The notes under the pieces: generated by a model | What the model was told of the DNA's origin: nothing | Databases searched by the model: none | Seen by the model: only the letters and a program-made list of their open reading frames with translations | Position numbers and translations under genes: made by a program | Source of the DNA: Apteryx mantelli | Lineage: Eukaryota > Chordata > Aves > Apterygiformes > Apterygidae | Length of the DNA stretch: 64,000 bases | Direction: 5' to 3' | NCBI RefSeq assembly: GCF_036417845.1 | Contig: NC_090020.1 | Location: 30,922,425 to 30,986,424 of the forward strand | In this document: positions 24,901 to 39,900 of the stretch, in pieces | Layout of the letters: each line of letters starts with the position of its first letter | How positions within the stretch are numbered: the first letter of the stretch is position 1

Positions 24901-27900
24901 TGAAGGTTAGGTCAGTGGACACTGGGATGAGATTTGAGCCAGAACATGCCAACAACAGAGTAACTTCCACGAAAAGTATCCAGTAATACTGATGACTAGA
25001 TTTGAAATTAATGACCAGAAAATCACAGAATCACAGAATCACAGAATCGCTGAGGTTGGAAGGGACCTCTGGAGATCATCTAGTCCAACCCCCCTGCTCA
25101 AGCAGGGTCACCTAGAGCACGTTGCCCAGGATCGCATCCAGGCGGGTTTTGAATATCTCCAAGGATGGAGACTCCACAACCTCTCTGGGCAAGCTGTTCC
25201 AGTGCTCTGTCACCCTCACAGTGAAAAAGTTTTTCCTCATGTTCAGATGGAAGTGTCTGTGTTTCAGTTTGTGCCCATTTCCTCGCGTCCTGTCGCTTGG
25301 CACCACTGAAAAGAGTCTGGTCCCATCCTCTCGACACCCTCCCTTCAGATACTTGTACACGTTGATAAGATCTCCTCTCAGCCTTCTCTTCTCCAAGCTA
25401 AACAGGCCCAGCTCTCTCAGCCTTTCCTCATAAGAGAGATGCTCCAGTCCCCTAATCATCTTTGTGGCCCTTCACTGGACTTGCTCCAGTAGTGCCACAT
25501 CCCTCTTGTACTGGGGAGCCCAGAACTGGACGCAGTACTCCAGATGTGGCCTCACCAGGGCTGAGTAGAGGGGCAGGATCACCTCCCTTGACCTGCTGGC
25601 AACACTCTTCCTGATGCACCCCAGGATAACATTGGCCTTCTTGGCCACAAGGGCACATTGCTGCCTCATGGTTAACTTGGTGTCCACCAGCACTCCCAGG
25701 TCCTTCTCGGCGGAGCTGCTCTCCAGCAGGTCAACCCCCAACCTGTACTGGTGCATGGGTGATGCAAATGACTTTTGTTTACTAGCATTTCACATAGTTT
25801 TCAGTTTAAAGTTCCTTAGAGCATTTTATACTGAAAAAGTAGACATAGACCTTACCATGGCCAGCTTTTCTCCAAAGTTTATAGGCACGCATTTTTGTCC
25901 TTGTTCTGTAACTGCTTGGCGGAGATCTGCTTTGTTTCCCACCATCATAATTGGAATATTCTCATGAGTTGCATCCTGTAAAGCGTTATTTCCTTATTGC
26001 AAGAACACTCAGAATACAAAAAGATCACTAACATTGTCATGTGACTTGAGCAAGTAATCATACTGATTTCCTTCCCAGAAAAAAAAGTTTTGCATGTTAT
26101 CAAAAAAAAAATTTTTTTATATCATGCTGAGAGTTTTTCATGAGAAAGCCCATAATTTAAGTACCAGCTTAAACATGAGTTTGCAAAGATCTGCATGTAT
26201 TCCCATAAGCCCTGTTAGCCAACAAGGAATTTCATGTGTCCAATTAATGTAATGGAAACAGTCACTATATCTAAATGCTACAACTAAATTACTACAGGAA
26301 AAGAGATTAATTCTGCTGCCATGATTCAAAAAAAGCTTTCAGAAGGAAAAATTAAAGTCCTTGCTAATCACTTTCCCTCCTATTAAATGCATCTGGTACA
26401 GGAAGAAAACCTTTTTCTTTAAACAGACAAACAAGATGTAATAACAGAAAGAATTCAGACAAACAAGATGTAATAACAGAAAGAATACTGAAAATTTCAC
26501 TTGGACTATAGCTAATTTATAGAATTTAACATACTGGTTTAACATGCAGAGCATACAAAGAATACTGAAGACATCTACGGAGGGATATCTGAAGTGGTGT
26601 AGCACTCCCATTCATTTCAAAAGGAAGTGATTGGAAACAGCGTGATTACATGATACTCTTTTATACAAAACATCACAATGCACTAATTTTACCACTGACT
26701 GAATATGTCAGGATACAGTTTAATATCCTGAGGATTTCCATTTAACTTGTACTTCTGTTAGACTTTGCAGTTTGGCTAATTCACTCTACAGTTATTCAAG
26801 CTTTATAAATAAAGCCAGTCTCTCTAAAAAAAAGGATTCTGGAATTCTGAACCAAATAATGAGCTTCTCAATGGGAATACTCACTTCCTCATTTTAAATA
26901 ATAAGGTAACATCACAGTGAAATACAGCTTGCAGGTTGTATGTTATTCAAGGTTCTTACCTCAATCATATCCACCCATTCTCGTACATTAAGAAAACTTC
27001 TTTCACATGTTACATCATATAACAGTAAGACACCATCTGCTCTTCTAAAGTAGGATTTAGCAATACTTCGAAATCTTTTAGGAAAAAAAAAAAGGACTTG
27101 TGTAAGGCCACATTTACAAAAAAGAATTCTAATTTCACATCATTAACAACACAACATTACTTGATTACACTACTAAATACATTTGTCCCATCCACATTGT
27201 GTGCCTTCTCACAGCTGAATTCTTAGAAAAGTTTCTGAAAATTACTTAAACAGATCTACAGATGCTCCATAAAAATCCATAGGATTCTATCCTAATCACC
27301 AATCAAAACTTTTTTTCATAATAAAAAAATCTACAGTTTATCTAGTACAGATACCTGCTTTACACGAGGTTTTGATTACATGGCAAGGCTTTTAGGCTTT
27401 CAGAAACTGAATGGGTTACTCTGCTACATTTGAAGAAAATAAGAAGTTAACAAACTTACTCCAGGAATTAATTTATCAAGCTACAGATAATTGTCTTTTC
27501 CATCAACATAACAATGAAGTATGGCAACTAGGCGTTTACATTATATAAGAAATATTCTTCACAAGCTTTTCACACAGCAGGAGAGTAATTGGGTCTCTAC
27601 CTACTTCACATAATCCATTCACTTAGACAAAAGTAAACATATATGCCCCAATACAGATCATAGCCTGTGGACAGATTAAACTGACTTCCCAGGTGTCAGA
27701 GTAACCTCTTAATAAGCACCAATGGCATTACTGCTGTAAAGAAGTAATGGTTCTTTGTAGGTAAGGGTGCCATAGGATTTTGTGGAAGTCCAACAGAATA
27801 ATTTGAAGATCCTTGACATATGTTCAGCAATCTGTACAATTCTGCCATCTCTCTAGAGTCTTTGGTGGAAGAGAAAAGATATTTCATTCACTGAACACAA

Positions 27901-30900
27901 TGCAAATCAGGATCAGGAATTTCAAGGGAAGTGGTCAGGAAAATCTCTAAAATTAAGCCTGTTCAGAAATACAGGTCTATAGGACAAAGAAAGCAATGGA
28001 AGAAACAATGTATTCCTACTCCATCTCTTTATAGTAATGTAAGAGAGGGAGACATATGGGTGTAATTAATTAATGCTGAGTTGAAATCTCAACTAATATT
28101 CTCTGCATAGATAAAAGGTAATCTCACGCATCACCACAGTGAACAGATAGACACTCCACCTGTCTCAGTCACAGCAGAGCAAAATTGCATCTGTCTACAG
28201 ACACATATGGCCAACATTGACATATTTACAATAGGGCCACATAATATTTATTGCCCTTTTTTTTGCACCTAGATGAAAAAAGGCAAATGTCATTTAGAAA
28301 TAAAACAACTGAAATTACATAAGTTGCAGAGAATCACTAACCTCTCTTGCCCAGCTGTGTCCCACAGTTGTAGCACTGTAGGTTCTCCATCAACAACTAG
28401 TCTTTTCATTTGAAAATCCACACCTGAAAAGAATGTGTATAGTCTAATCAATATTAACTTTAAAAAAATCAATAACATTAACATCCACAGAAAATGAAAA
28501 GTAATATTCCATATAAAAGGGCATAATTGTTATTTCAAATGACATCTCTTTTAATAAATTGTGAGATTTCAATAGTTCCTATAACCCTGAAATGCAGTAA
28601 TCCCTTGAATATGGGAATGAATATTCCATTTGACTTCAGAAAAACATTTAAAGGAATATTTTGCCCACATATTTTCCCAGGAGCATTGATACAAATTTGG
28701 CGTTATGACAAGCAAACAAGAAGATCCCTCTCTGCTTTATTTTACCAAATAGTTTTATAGAAGAAGAGAAAATGTTTCATAAAGCAGACTTTATTTCAAA
28801 TGCCAAAGAGGAAAAAAAAAATCAACTAGAATGAAAATCCTGACTCAAAGCAAATGAAACAAATACACATAGTTATGATTTCACTAGAAGACAAAAATTC
28901 AGTCTTTGGAAACAATAAAACAAGTTTGTTAGCTGATAATTATGATATTATACACAACAAACCAGTTAGAAATCCCTCCAGCAGCTTTTGAACTGAAGTT
29001 TCAATAACATTTTGAAGAAATGGAGATCAAGAATAGAATGAAAGACATCAAATGATAGTATGAAAGACTAAAGAAGTAGGAAAGAGCTGAGAAGGCAGGA
29101 TGGCAATGGAAAACGCAAAAAGGACTTTGTAAACAAATTCTAAGATCATCACACTAAAACTCCCTTTATTGGTGCTTTGTATTGTTCAAGAACAGGTTTC
29201 ATGCTTTCTACAGAGAAACTAAATTTAAGTAGTACCCTATTCTCCACTCTAAATAGCAGTTACACACTTGCAGGCTTTATTAGTCATTTAGATCTTACAG
29301 GCTAAGAAACCGCATGTGTATAGTTAGGAAATCCTTGGGGATCACAGAGCTTGTTCTTTTCACACATCACTGTTGCAGAATAGTATAAACTCATTTCAGT
29401 ATTTTAAGAAGAAAAACAACCATACCCAGGGTTGCACTGGTATTGCCTCTAAATTCATTCTTGCAAAGTCTCATAAGGAAACTGGATTTTCCCACTGCTG
29501 CATCTCCAGCAAGAACTATCTTGTAAGCCTTCTCTGAACTCGGATATTTTGGAGTACATTCTCTTGCATCTGACTGAAAATGAAAAGAATCTATCTGATT
29601 CACTTAATTTAATAAATATTACAATATAGTTCTGGATATCAATTTTTTTTTTTTTTTTTTTTAGTAACTGGTTACCTGAGGTGGAATAGCAGATATATAT
29701 CTCCTTGTGGAAGCAATTGAGCTGCTTCGACTTACTGGTCGTGAAGGCTTCCAGTCTAATACCATACTGCTGTTGTCAGGACTGTATGCTTCTTCATCCC
29801 TGATCTCTGGAACCTGAAAGTACAAGCCAGTGTGGTAGCTCCAGTGAGAAAAGTATGTTTTTGGGGGGAAAGGCAGAGCTAAGACTGAATGAAACTTCTG
29901 TTCTTAACGGTTTGGATTAAATAGAAATAAAGGATCGAACAAAGCTGTGCAATTTTTATTCATGAAAGCAAAGTGTTTATGAAGCTTTCTTAAGTCCTAT
30001 AACCTCCAGATCTGACAAATAACACTAACTGCAACTACTACAGCAGGTACAAAAAGACAACTGTATTACATGATGTATTTCAGTATTCGCCTATGCCTTT
30101 CTTTTTCCTACTTGAGAATACTAGCAAATTCCAAAGATACTTCATCAGAATTTTTCTGATCTGGACACCAGTGGAACCACATTTGCTACTTTCTATGGCC
30201 TATTTTCTGTCTTTGAAAGTGTTTGCTATTTGGGGGACACACTTTAAGTACCATTTCCAGGTAGGCCAAAGGAATTTCCATAAGGAAAATTTCAGCTTCA
30301 AAAATAATTACAGTAAAGAAATACTAGAAAAAATTATTTCAAAACTTATTTTAAAAAATTTTCTATAAGACATTACTCTCCAGAGTACTACTACTTAAGC
30401 TAAACTAAACAGAACACAGAAGATAGCTTTAATCAGTACTACTGTCATTTTCAACAGCAAACAAATTGATTGGACACAGTGAAAGATCTGCTCTCAAAAA
30501 ACCTGTGTTCTACTGTTAATGCTGCTACTCTTGCTATGTGGTCCTCAGTAAAGATCTCCATTTCTCTGTCAATAAAATGGAGACAATAACCCCTTCTGAA
30601 GTGCTCTGATACTTATTGCATAAACCAATGTATGCACTAACAGTATTATTCTTATATATGTGATCTTGCCATTCACTGCCACAGCATAGTAAGAACATTT
30701 GAATTGAAACCTATTTTAGTTCTATAGTATTCGCTCTTTAATTAGAAAATGGACTTCTGTCTCCAGGCTGTTTAACAACTTTTAAAAATATGAAATGTAC
30801 CTTGAAAAGCAAATTACTGATTAAAGTCTAACTAAACCATCAAAACAGGCTTGTTTTTTCTTTCTTTTTTTTTTTTTAAGAGCAAAATTCTACAGAAAAG

Positions 30901-33900
30901 TTGTCGGTAATCTCATGCATATAATCCAAATACTTAGGGCAAAGACCCATTTCCTTTTAAAAACAGGAAGCTAATTTTGTCTCCAACCAAAGGTTGTTCT
31001 TAGAAATGCAGTAAGTCTAGCACTTACATCAGTATCAGAAGCATCACCACCAAAGCTTTCTTGCATACACTGTGACCTTTGAAAAATCCTTTGATGCCTG
31101 TATTCCACTTCTGAATCATATTCATTTGAGTCTCTCAGGGTAGACAAACCACTGTCAAAACAGCTCTCAGGTAAGCTGTCAACCTCACAGTTTATCCTTT
31201 GCATAGGGTCACAGAGGGCTAAAGAATCATAATCTTCATCCACACAAGAAGAATGAGATGACCTAGTAAGAAATATTAAAAAAAAAAAAAGGAAAGAAAA
31301 CCACCATCAACATTTTATTTTACAATTCTTTTTACCAACAAAATCTGAGCCATTCTGGAATAGTCAATAGATAGAAATGCTAGCTATATATTTTAAGGCA
31401 TATGTCACTGCCCTATTTTGCCTTCCCACTTAAAGAGTCTTCTTTATCATATCATGTTCAGTACTGATGGTTTGTTAATGTTGCATATGGAAAATGACCT
31501 TGATGTGCTCTATCTAATTTATATGAATGCATCCAGCCCTTTGCTCACAGATTCACACAGGCCAATAAGTAACAACTGTGAATACAGAAGAGGAGGCAAT
31601 GGAGTTCAGAATCTCAGCAACAGTGGAGGCAGAAGCTGCAGAAACATGTTTTTTTACAGTTCGGCTATGTAAAACTTAAGGCACTAAATGGAAGTCCCTT
31701 CTTTCCACTCTCCCTTCCTTCAAAGTAACATCTTTTTTTGTTCTGGATGTCATAATATATAAGGATACTTAAACAGATGCAGCAATGGCAGTGTGACTTA
31801 CAGAAAAAAGAATTTACTTTTATTTGTGCAAAAGGAGCTGCAGAAAAGAAAGATGAATAGAGGGAATCTTAAAAGAATCAATCTCTTAAAAAAGTGTATT
31901 ATGGCTACAATCATTATCCGGTTCCTGCAGCAAGATATGGACAGGCACAAATTAAAGTGAGGTAAAAAATGTCTCAAAGTCATGGTAGAGAGGAGAGAAC
32001 CAGTTTGGCTCTGTCCTATGGAAATGGACATGAAGCACTGAACTGCTCTAACAATCAAGGCCAGCGTGATTTCTTGTAAAGCTAGTTTGCTGCTGGAGCC
32101 AGGAGCTCCCAACACAACAGCACACTACAGAAGAGTGCACTGCAGGAATTCTCAGGATTATGAAGCTGTTACTGAGTCCAGTATAATTCTCCCCTGCAAG
32201 CAGCTAACCAGAGATGTTAGAGGCAACATTTTTTTACTGCAACAACATTCAGAACTGTCTTTTTTCCATGCTCTCAGCATAATCAACGTTCATGTGAATG
32301 AGCATGATCTTTGCTTTGGAATATCACAGTATCCATGCTATTTGTATCCAAGCACCCACAAGCCTATAGCAAATCACTGAAATATGAAAGAAGGGGGTAT
32401 GCTATAATAAAGTTAAGCTGGTCAGGCATTCCCTGAAATAAAGTTCTTTATTAGTCAATTTTCAACATCACTGAAGCATGGATTCAACGGTGGGAATTTC
32501 ATAAGTGCTTAAAGCAACTTAGACTAAGATACATTATGCAACTGAAAAAGTATACTTAGGAATGTAAATTGCTTAAAACATGTTAAAATGCAAATCAGTA
32601 TTTCTGAACGCTGATCTGATGTTAGGAGACAAAGTGCTGAAAACGAACACAGTATTTTGGAAAATTCATATCTCACTCTCTCCTTTGATACTACTATACG
32701 TGCCTGTTAAGAGTAAGTTTTATCCCAGCACATAAACTTTCTTCTAAAGAAGCTTGTGTTTCTCACTTTCATTCAAATGCAAAGGATTGCACCAAACAGC
32801 ACATATTAATAAATATTCTCAGAGAAGGATATCACTAAACCTCCTAATTAGGTTTTACTCATTCCTTCCCTAACCTCAGAAAATTACTCAATCCAGTGTG
32901 CAGCTTAGTAACGGATACAGCTTTCAAAATTTGCAGAGGGTCCAACATAAGGGAATTGGTTTTATCTGCATTCAGCAGAAGGACTCAGTTTATGGCAAGC
33001 AAAATTTTATAACCAGCAAACATGTCTCTCACATGGAGATAGGAGAATCAGTAACAGTACTGAATGAATTTGGATATTATTAGTATGAAGTGGAAGCCAA
33101 CTTAATCCCTACAAAAGATATTCATCCCACTAGCAAAATATAAAACACAGGCTACATAAGAACTCTATTAAAGATCTCTGTAGATTTTGAAGCAACACCA
33201 AAAGAAAAAGACAAAACAGTATCAGTTGGGTAAGAACACACATTTTTAAAGGCAGTTCCAGCTATTAAGGAAAAAAAAAAAGTTCTACAGCATTTGAGGC
33301 CAAATCCAACACTCAGGGAGATCAATGAGAGTCTTTGCAATGAATTGAGGAAGTTCTGATCAATGACTTGAATCCAGTAAATATAAAACTGAAGTAGCTC
33401 TGATCATTTATATTTGCATTTAGATAACTTTCTGTTCTCTGCAACTCTTATTCTGTTTATACCCAAGTGCACTTACTACTCTTGCACATCAGTGGGAGTT
33501 GATGATGCTTATTTATTTGAAGAATTAGGCCCAAATACCTTTGTGACAATTATTACATGGGAAAACCAGACATACAGGCTAAAGATATGAATATAAAATG
33601 CTTTATTTTCTAAGTACTGAGGAAACTACTTAATAGAGGTCCTCAGTAGCTTTTTGGCTCCTTGGAGACAAGGAGGGAGACTGAGAAACAAATTAGAATC
33701 AAAATAGTCTAAGATCAAACATGAAGCTGTTCGAATTCTGTGCAAGTTCATTAGTTAGCACTGAAGAGTTTTCCTGAGCTTTCTGAAGTCATTGAAAAGA
33801 TACCTGTGGATTTCATCATACTTTGGATCAAATGCTATAGGTCACACATTCTTTCTGAATCAGACAGAATTATTCTGTTATTTGACAGTATTCGGTCTTC

Positions 33901-36900
33901 TAAGATATTTGCAAAGTTCTATCCTTTTCAAACTTAGTAAAAGCAAACTGGATTACCTGTCATACCGTGGGTTTAGAGGAGACTGTCCACCACTACATTT
34001 GGGACTGCTTCTAGAAATGGTATTTCCTGGTGAGGTATTTGCTAGCCGCTGCGACAGATACATAACAAATACATGATAGGTTTGATAAAAACAGTATAAG
34101 CATCCAGGTTTGTCATGATAAAAGTGTAAATCTTCAAAATTACTACTGTGTATTTTCATGTATATTCAGCTGCTTACTTTTAATTAAACCTCTTCCTTTA
34201 AATGCTACTGGATGTCAACACATCACATTACATGCAGCACATTATAGATATCATTTAGGCTCCCTTGTTGCTTTAACACTGAATCTGCTGGCCACACTCA
34301 ATCACAAAAGACAACGGAATTTCCCAAGAGGGTGATGTCAATGACTGTACATCTAACACTTTGAAATAATGAACTTTGAAAAGTAATATTTAGAGAACAG
34401 GCAAGAGGATTTTCCTTGAGTTCTTTAAAAGACAGCCAATACATACATGTTGATGACTAAGATGGAAAAGGAAATGTCACTGGCTGAGCTGGCTCCAGCA
34501 GAGATACCTTTTGGTTCTTGAGTGGAATTGTGGAGAAGAGAGATCTCAACTGACAGCACATGACATGTCTTTCATACATTCTGACCTCCCTCCTTCCTTT
34601 AAATTCATTCACTGAGAACAATTTCTACTCTCTTCTCTGTAACCTGCCTCCCTTCCATACGTTTCAGGGCATAGAGGAAGGAAATGGTATCTCTAGTTGC
34701 ATCCGTAGTGAAACTCTGGGAGCCTGTATCAGCAAAAGGCACTCACATTCACTGATATGGTATGCTGGAAACAGGCAATGACCGCTGTTTTCCTCCTTTC
34801 TGGCCAATACTGTCTCTATGGGCCCATTGTTCCAGCTCTATCCTTCTGAAACAACTAGCTGGTTTTGTGGTGACATAAGCCTTGCCTAACCATTGGTTTT
34901 GGAGTTAAAAAGTTTTCCCAGCATGACGAAATGGCAAACTAAGATAGGCATTTGCATTGCCTTCAATCCTTCCACGCTCTGGTTTGGAGGACAGTAGGTT
35001 ACAATTGTTCAAATAGATCCCGGTACAGCGGAGATAGCCCCAAATGGTCTGAGTTCTGTACTACCAGTGGTCCCTGCTATCCCTTTGTCCAGTAACTTGC
35101 CTTGATAAAAGTTTAGATTAGACTGAGACTTTGCTAAGAGGAAAGCAGTTTCCTAAGAAAGTGCATTTTCAGTTGTAGAGCACTTCAATATAAATAATAT
35201 AAACACATTCACTTAGCGCAAAGGAAACTGCTGATTTATTCACCTCATCAGATACATTTGGCCACAACATATAAAAATTTACTATTTTCTAAAGCATCTC
35301 AGAAAGCAGTTGTGTTCTAACATAAGCTCTGTTATTTTACAAAATCCAAGCAACCTCTAACAAAACCCCAACTATTAAGTGTAAATGCAGAATGAGTTCA
35401 CTGAAATGAACTTTTTCCGAGTACTCACTGAAGTACAAACAAATTTGCATTTGATGTATTATTTCTAAAACCTACTAGTAAAACACGATATAATTGTATT
35501 ATGTTTTACAATTAATAATTATATAATAGGTATAATATATAAATCATTAATTAAAACACTATACAATTATATATAAAATTAAAACATAATATAATTACGT
35601 ACCAATGACCTGTTGTACTTGCTCAAACTGTTTTCCAGTGCACTTCTTAAGCCATCATTGCTGTCATGTAGCTTTCTATTAGCTGATCTAACAGAGAAAC
35701 ATAGTTTAACTTGCAAGAGTATAGCAAAGAAAACTTTAATAAAATATATAACTTATAACAAAGAAAATCTGAAAAAATACATATCAAAAAACCTTTTTTT
35801 TTCTTTAGATGAACACTAAAGAGTAATTTGGGCCAGAACTGTGTTGTTGTTTACTCAAATGACTGTAGATAAAGAAAGCACTGTGAATTTTAAACTCCAG
35901 TGGTGGGCTCGGAAATGCTGTTTCACTACACTTACACGACATGGCATGCTGTGTGGTCAGCTGAGGAAAAAAGGACAACATTGTAGGAACGGTTGTAACA
36001 AATCACTTTTGGGCAGTAAACTGGAACAGCCATTTTTGAGATAAAATGTGACTACACTTTAAGTGTTGCTGAGACAACTCTGTTCAGCTACTTGAAAGAA
36101 AGGATAAGATAAATAAACTAACTAAAGATATAAAACTGTTCACTGTGATACTCCTTGAAAACAAAAATCTGTTTGGGCATGCCTTGTACAGCACTGCACA
36201 CAGTACTTTCCAGATAACGATAAGACAGAGGGTTACTGGAGAATTGAAGTCAATAAAAAAGGAGCCAAGTAATAATATTGAGAATAGCATGGATAGACTC
36301 AGATCTCATTCACTTTATTATATAGAAATTAAAGTCAATGAGGCTAGTGAAAAAAAGAAAAAAACACAAAGTGTTATTGGCTCAGTAGTCACATACTACC
36401 AAACACTGAATTCAAGAAAGTGCCAGTTTTGGTTAATATTTTGGGTCACTTAAGTCAGTGGAGAGCTCTGCTTAAAAACCAATGGCATAAGATTATGATC
36501 TCTATGTAAGATTAAGATCCTCTATGTCTCTGTTTAACAAGCAGAGAGGAAAAAAACGGAAAAAGTATTTCAGAAACCATAAAGAGCGACATTATGGATA
36601 GGCTGCCAAAAACTTACATGTATAAAACACATAAACACCCAGAGTGCAGTTACTTTAGGCTAAAAACAGGAGATCGAGAAGGCAATTAATGCCACTCCAA
36701 ATGTAACCAGACGTCTCTTCAAAACTTCAATTTTAGAAAAGATGTGCTCTACCTTTTTTCCTTTTGAAAAGGAAGAGATTAAATGAAAACACCAGGGAAG
36801 AACACAAAACTCAGCATAGCAATAACTGTTGCCACATGAGCATCCAGCTCAACAATACAGGAACACAAACTTAAGATGAAATAATAAAGATCTGTAGAGT

Positions 36901-39900
36901 ACTTTCTATGAGAACTAAGGCCATTTCAATATTTGACTTGATAGTTTTTCCCAAATTCCATCCAAGTCTTCTACATAACTAGAAAACTGTTTACCCCTAA
37001 ATATTTTTGGACAAAATCTGTTAATAAAAGCCTGAATTATTGTGAACTTACTGAAGTATTTCAATTTGTCTTTCCAGGTTATCTCTGTCTTCGGTATACT
37101 CTCGGATCATTTCCAGATCTCTGTAAAAAAATAAGTTATTCTTTACAGAGGTCCTCTCACCTTTTTTTTTTTTATAGTATTGCCTTGGCAGAGGACAAAA
37201 CTCAACAGTCAACATTTTTGAAAGGTGGTAAATATACAGTGGGGAAAAAACACAATATTTTAAGATATTTCTGAACACATATTTTTCTCTTTTTACATTT
37301 CAGATTGATGAAATATGTTAAAAGCAATTTTATGAAAAACAAATTTGATAACTTCATTGATCTCAGCCATTGTATGTCAACAAGAACTGTGAATGAAGAT
37401 AATAGTATTGTGAAACTGTCATATAGGCACCATTAAATGAATACAGTATATGGAAGCAGCTCTCATTTGCTTTCAGGAAAATATGGTTGAGACTGATGTG
37501 GGAGACTTTCAAACTTCATTTTCCCTGACAATCACAGAGTTATTCATCCGAGTGCAAGTCATGGAGGAAAAAAAGTGCCTGATGCTATAACTTTCACTCC
37601 TAACTGAAGTCCCAGTAAAATCAATGGGCTTCCTTGCATGATTATGAGATTTTGTATGATGTCAAGTACTTGCTCTTTCAGAGCCTTGATAACCTAAGTG
37701 AACAGTGGTTATGGTATACTTTGCACATTGTCAAATGCATACTTGTCAATTATGGTAAATTAAGAAAATAAAATTACCAACTATTTACATAATAACTACA
37801 ATAGATAACAGATTTATTCCCCTGTTGAAAATACTATTATGTAAGAGTATCTTACCTCTCAGTGTTCAAACTCTGATCTGCATACTCGCTTTTCAAACTA
37901 TCTAATTCACTCCGTAGAAAAGCTATATTTGTCTGTGCTTCTAAAAGATCTTTCTTAAGTTTCTGATTTTCCTTAAAAAAAAAGTAGATATTAGTTAGAT
38001 GCTAGCTGTCAGTCACTTCTACAAAATGTTGACATTGTAATGCTAAAATTAAAACCATCAAAATTATGCTAGTCAATAATCTAGCATCTAAGAACATTAC
38101 TGAATTTTGGTTTTTCAACTTCTGCTATACAAAAATAAGATTATATCACTTCAAGCCATTTCTAAATATTATACCTGCAACGTGTATCCATTTAAATAGA
38201 ACTTTTTTCTTCCTTCAAGATGAAGATCCCCATACACCTACCAACAACTTAGAAAGCATATTTCTTAGCTTAATCACTAAAACACCACGACAAAATACGA
38301 AAGAACAAACTGCATTGAATACTAAGGCTGAATAAATATGTTAATGATAATCATCTCTTACCAGCAACATTTCATGTATCCTTTTTTTCAGTTCAACCAC
38401 ATCTTCCCTGTGATTTATGTTTTTGGATTGCTCCTCCAACTAAAAGAATAAATACATGAAAAATATATTCTTGACTGTTTTGATTCAAAGAACGTAAAAA
38501 GTAATGGATGTCATATTAAATTACCCCTAAATATGTTCAGCTATGAAAGTTTTTTAAATCCATAGTTTTCCCAAATGCATGAGTAAGCAGCAACCCTTCC
38601 ATAAAAATTCCAGTTTCATAATTTACCTTTAAGTGAATACTTAAAAATGTTTAATATGTACTTTGCACTCTGTAGATTTGCTAGAAGTATTTATTCTGCA
38701 TTACTAGTGACACAAAAGCTACATACTAAGATATAAACAGGTGTGCCCCCACTAACTTAATTTAAAAAAAAAGCTACCTCATCAATGTCAATTTTCCATA
38801 GTATTTGTAACACAAGCGTTCATTACTCCTCATGAGGATATCCATTTCTGTCAACGCAGTAATTTAATAAGAACCTCTGTAGTTGCTATAATGTTGGTAA
38901 TACTTATAGCAAAAGCTAATCACAAAATTAAAACAAGATTACAAAATAACCCAAACCAATATTCATAGTTGAGATGTTGGTTTATCTTACAGAGTTAGGT
39001 ATCAAATGAAAAATTCATGTTGGATTTAAGTTTAGACTAGTAATAACTAGTTCTACTTTTGATTTCAATTTAAGATTACAATCTAAACCTACCTCTACCA
39101 TTAACATTTGCAATATTGAGAGAATTGGACTTGTTTGCCAAAAGGCACCATATTATTATAACATAGCACATTACTATATTTGGCCTTGCCAATTTCACTA
39201 ATTCTATGAATTACAAATACTTAAGAGGCAATATGTTAGACTATTTCTAATGTATCGAATAGCAGACAAGATAATTGCGATATTAATATTAACACAACCT
39301 AAAACAACTTTTTAAAGTTGCCTATTACTAATACACATTAAATTACAAAAACTATAGCTGTGATTATCCATCTTCCAGAAGGCACTTCATCAGGTCAGTA
39401 TTTCTTACAATATTTTAGCCATGACTTCAAGCCACTTACCTTCTTAAGTTTTTTTATTGTCACCTGAAGATCCCCAACTTCAGTATCATACTGGCGCTTC
39501 AGTTCATTTAGTGCTTCTTCAGCTTTTCGTTTCTCCTGTAATATGTTATCTTATTAAGAGTCAAGACAGGTTTCAAATGTTTCTTAAAAAATGCAGTCAT
39601 CAATTTGAAAAGCCAAACATTTTCCTCTTAGACTGACTTGTGTAATTTTGTCTTTCTGTTACCAGGGGCTTTCCATTAAGTCAATGGCCACCTTTCTGAG
39701 GATCCACAGATAATGATTCTGTTATTGTCATTCACTTATAAAATATTCACAGAAATGAAATATTAAACAGTTGGAAGCAAAGATATGGGTCAATTCAGTG
39801 TTTGTTATTCACGTCATATTCTCCCATGCTTAACATTCCCAATGTCTTAAATAAAACTGAAAGAAGTGTTGTTCAAATTTTCCATATGTGTATTTATATA

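Larger units (their letters stand above)
21980..29425. other. RASEF introns 12-16
   Basis: Introns of 2060 nt (intron 16), 1739 (15), 984 (14), 1267 (13) and 1002 (12). Apart from the exons, the CR1 at 25,017-25,759, a 32-bp tandem duplication at 26,424-26,486 and GT/TA-rich DNA at 23,943-23,985, I see nothing functional. Confidence 0.7.
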
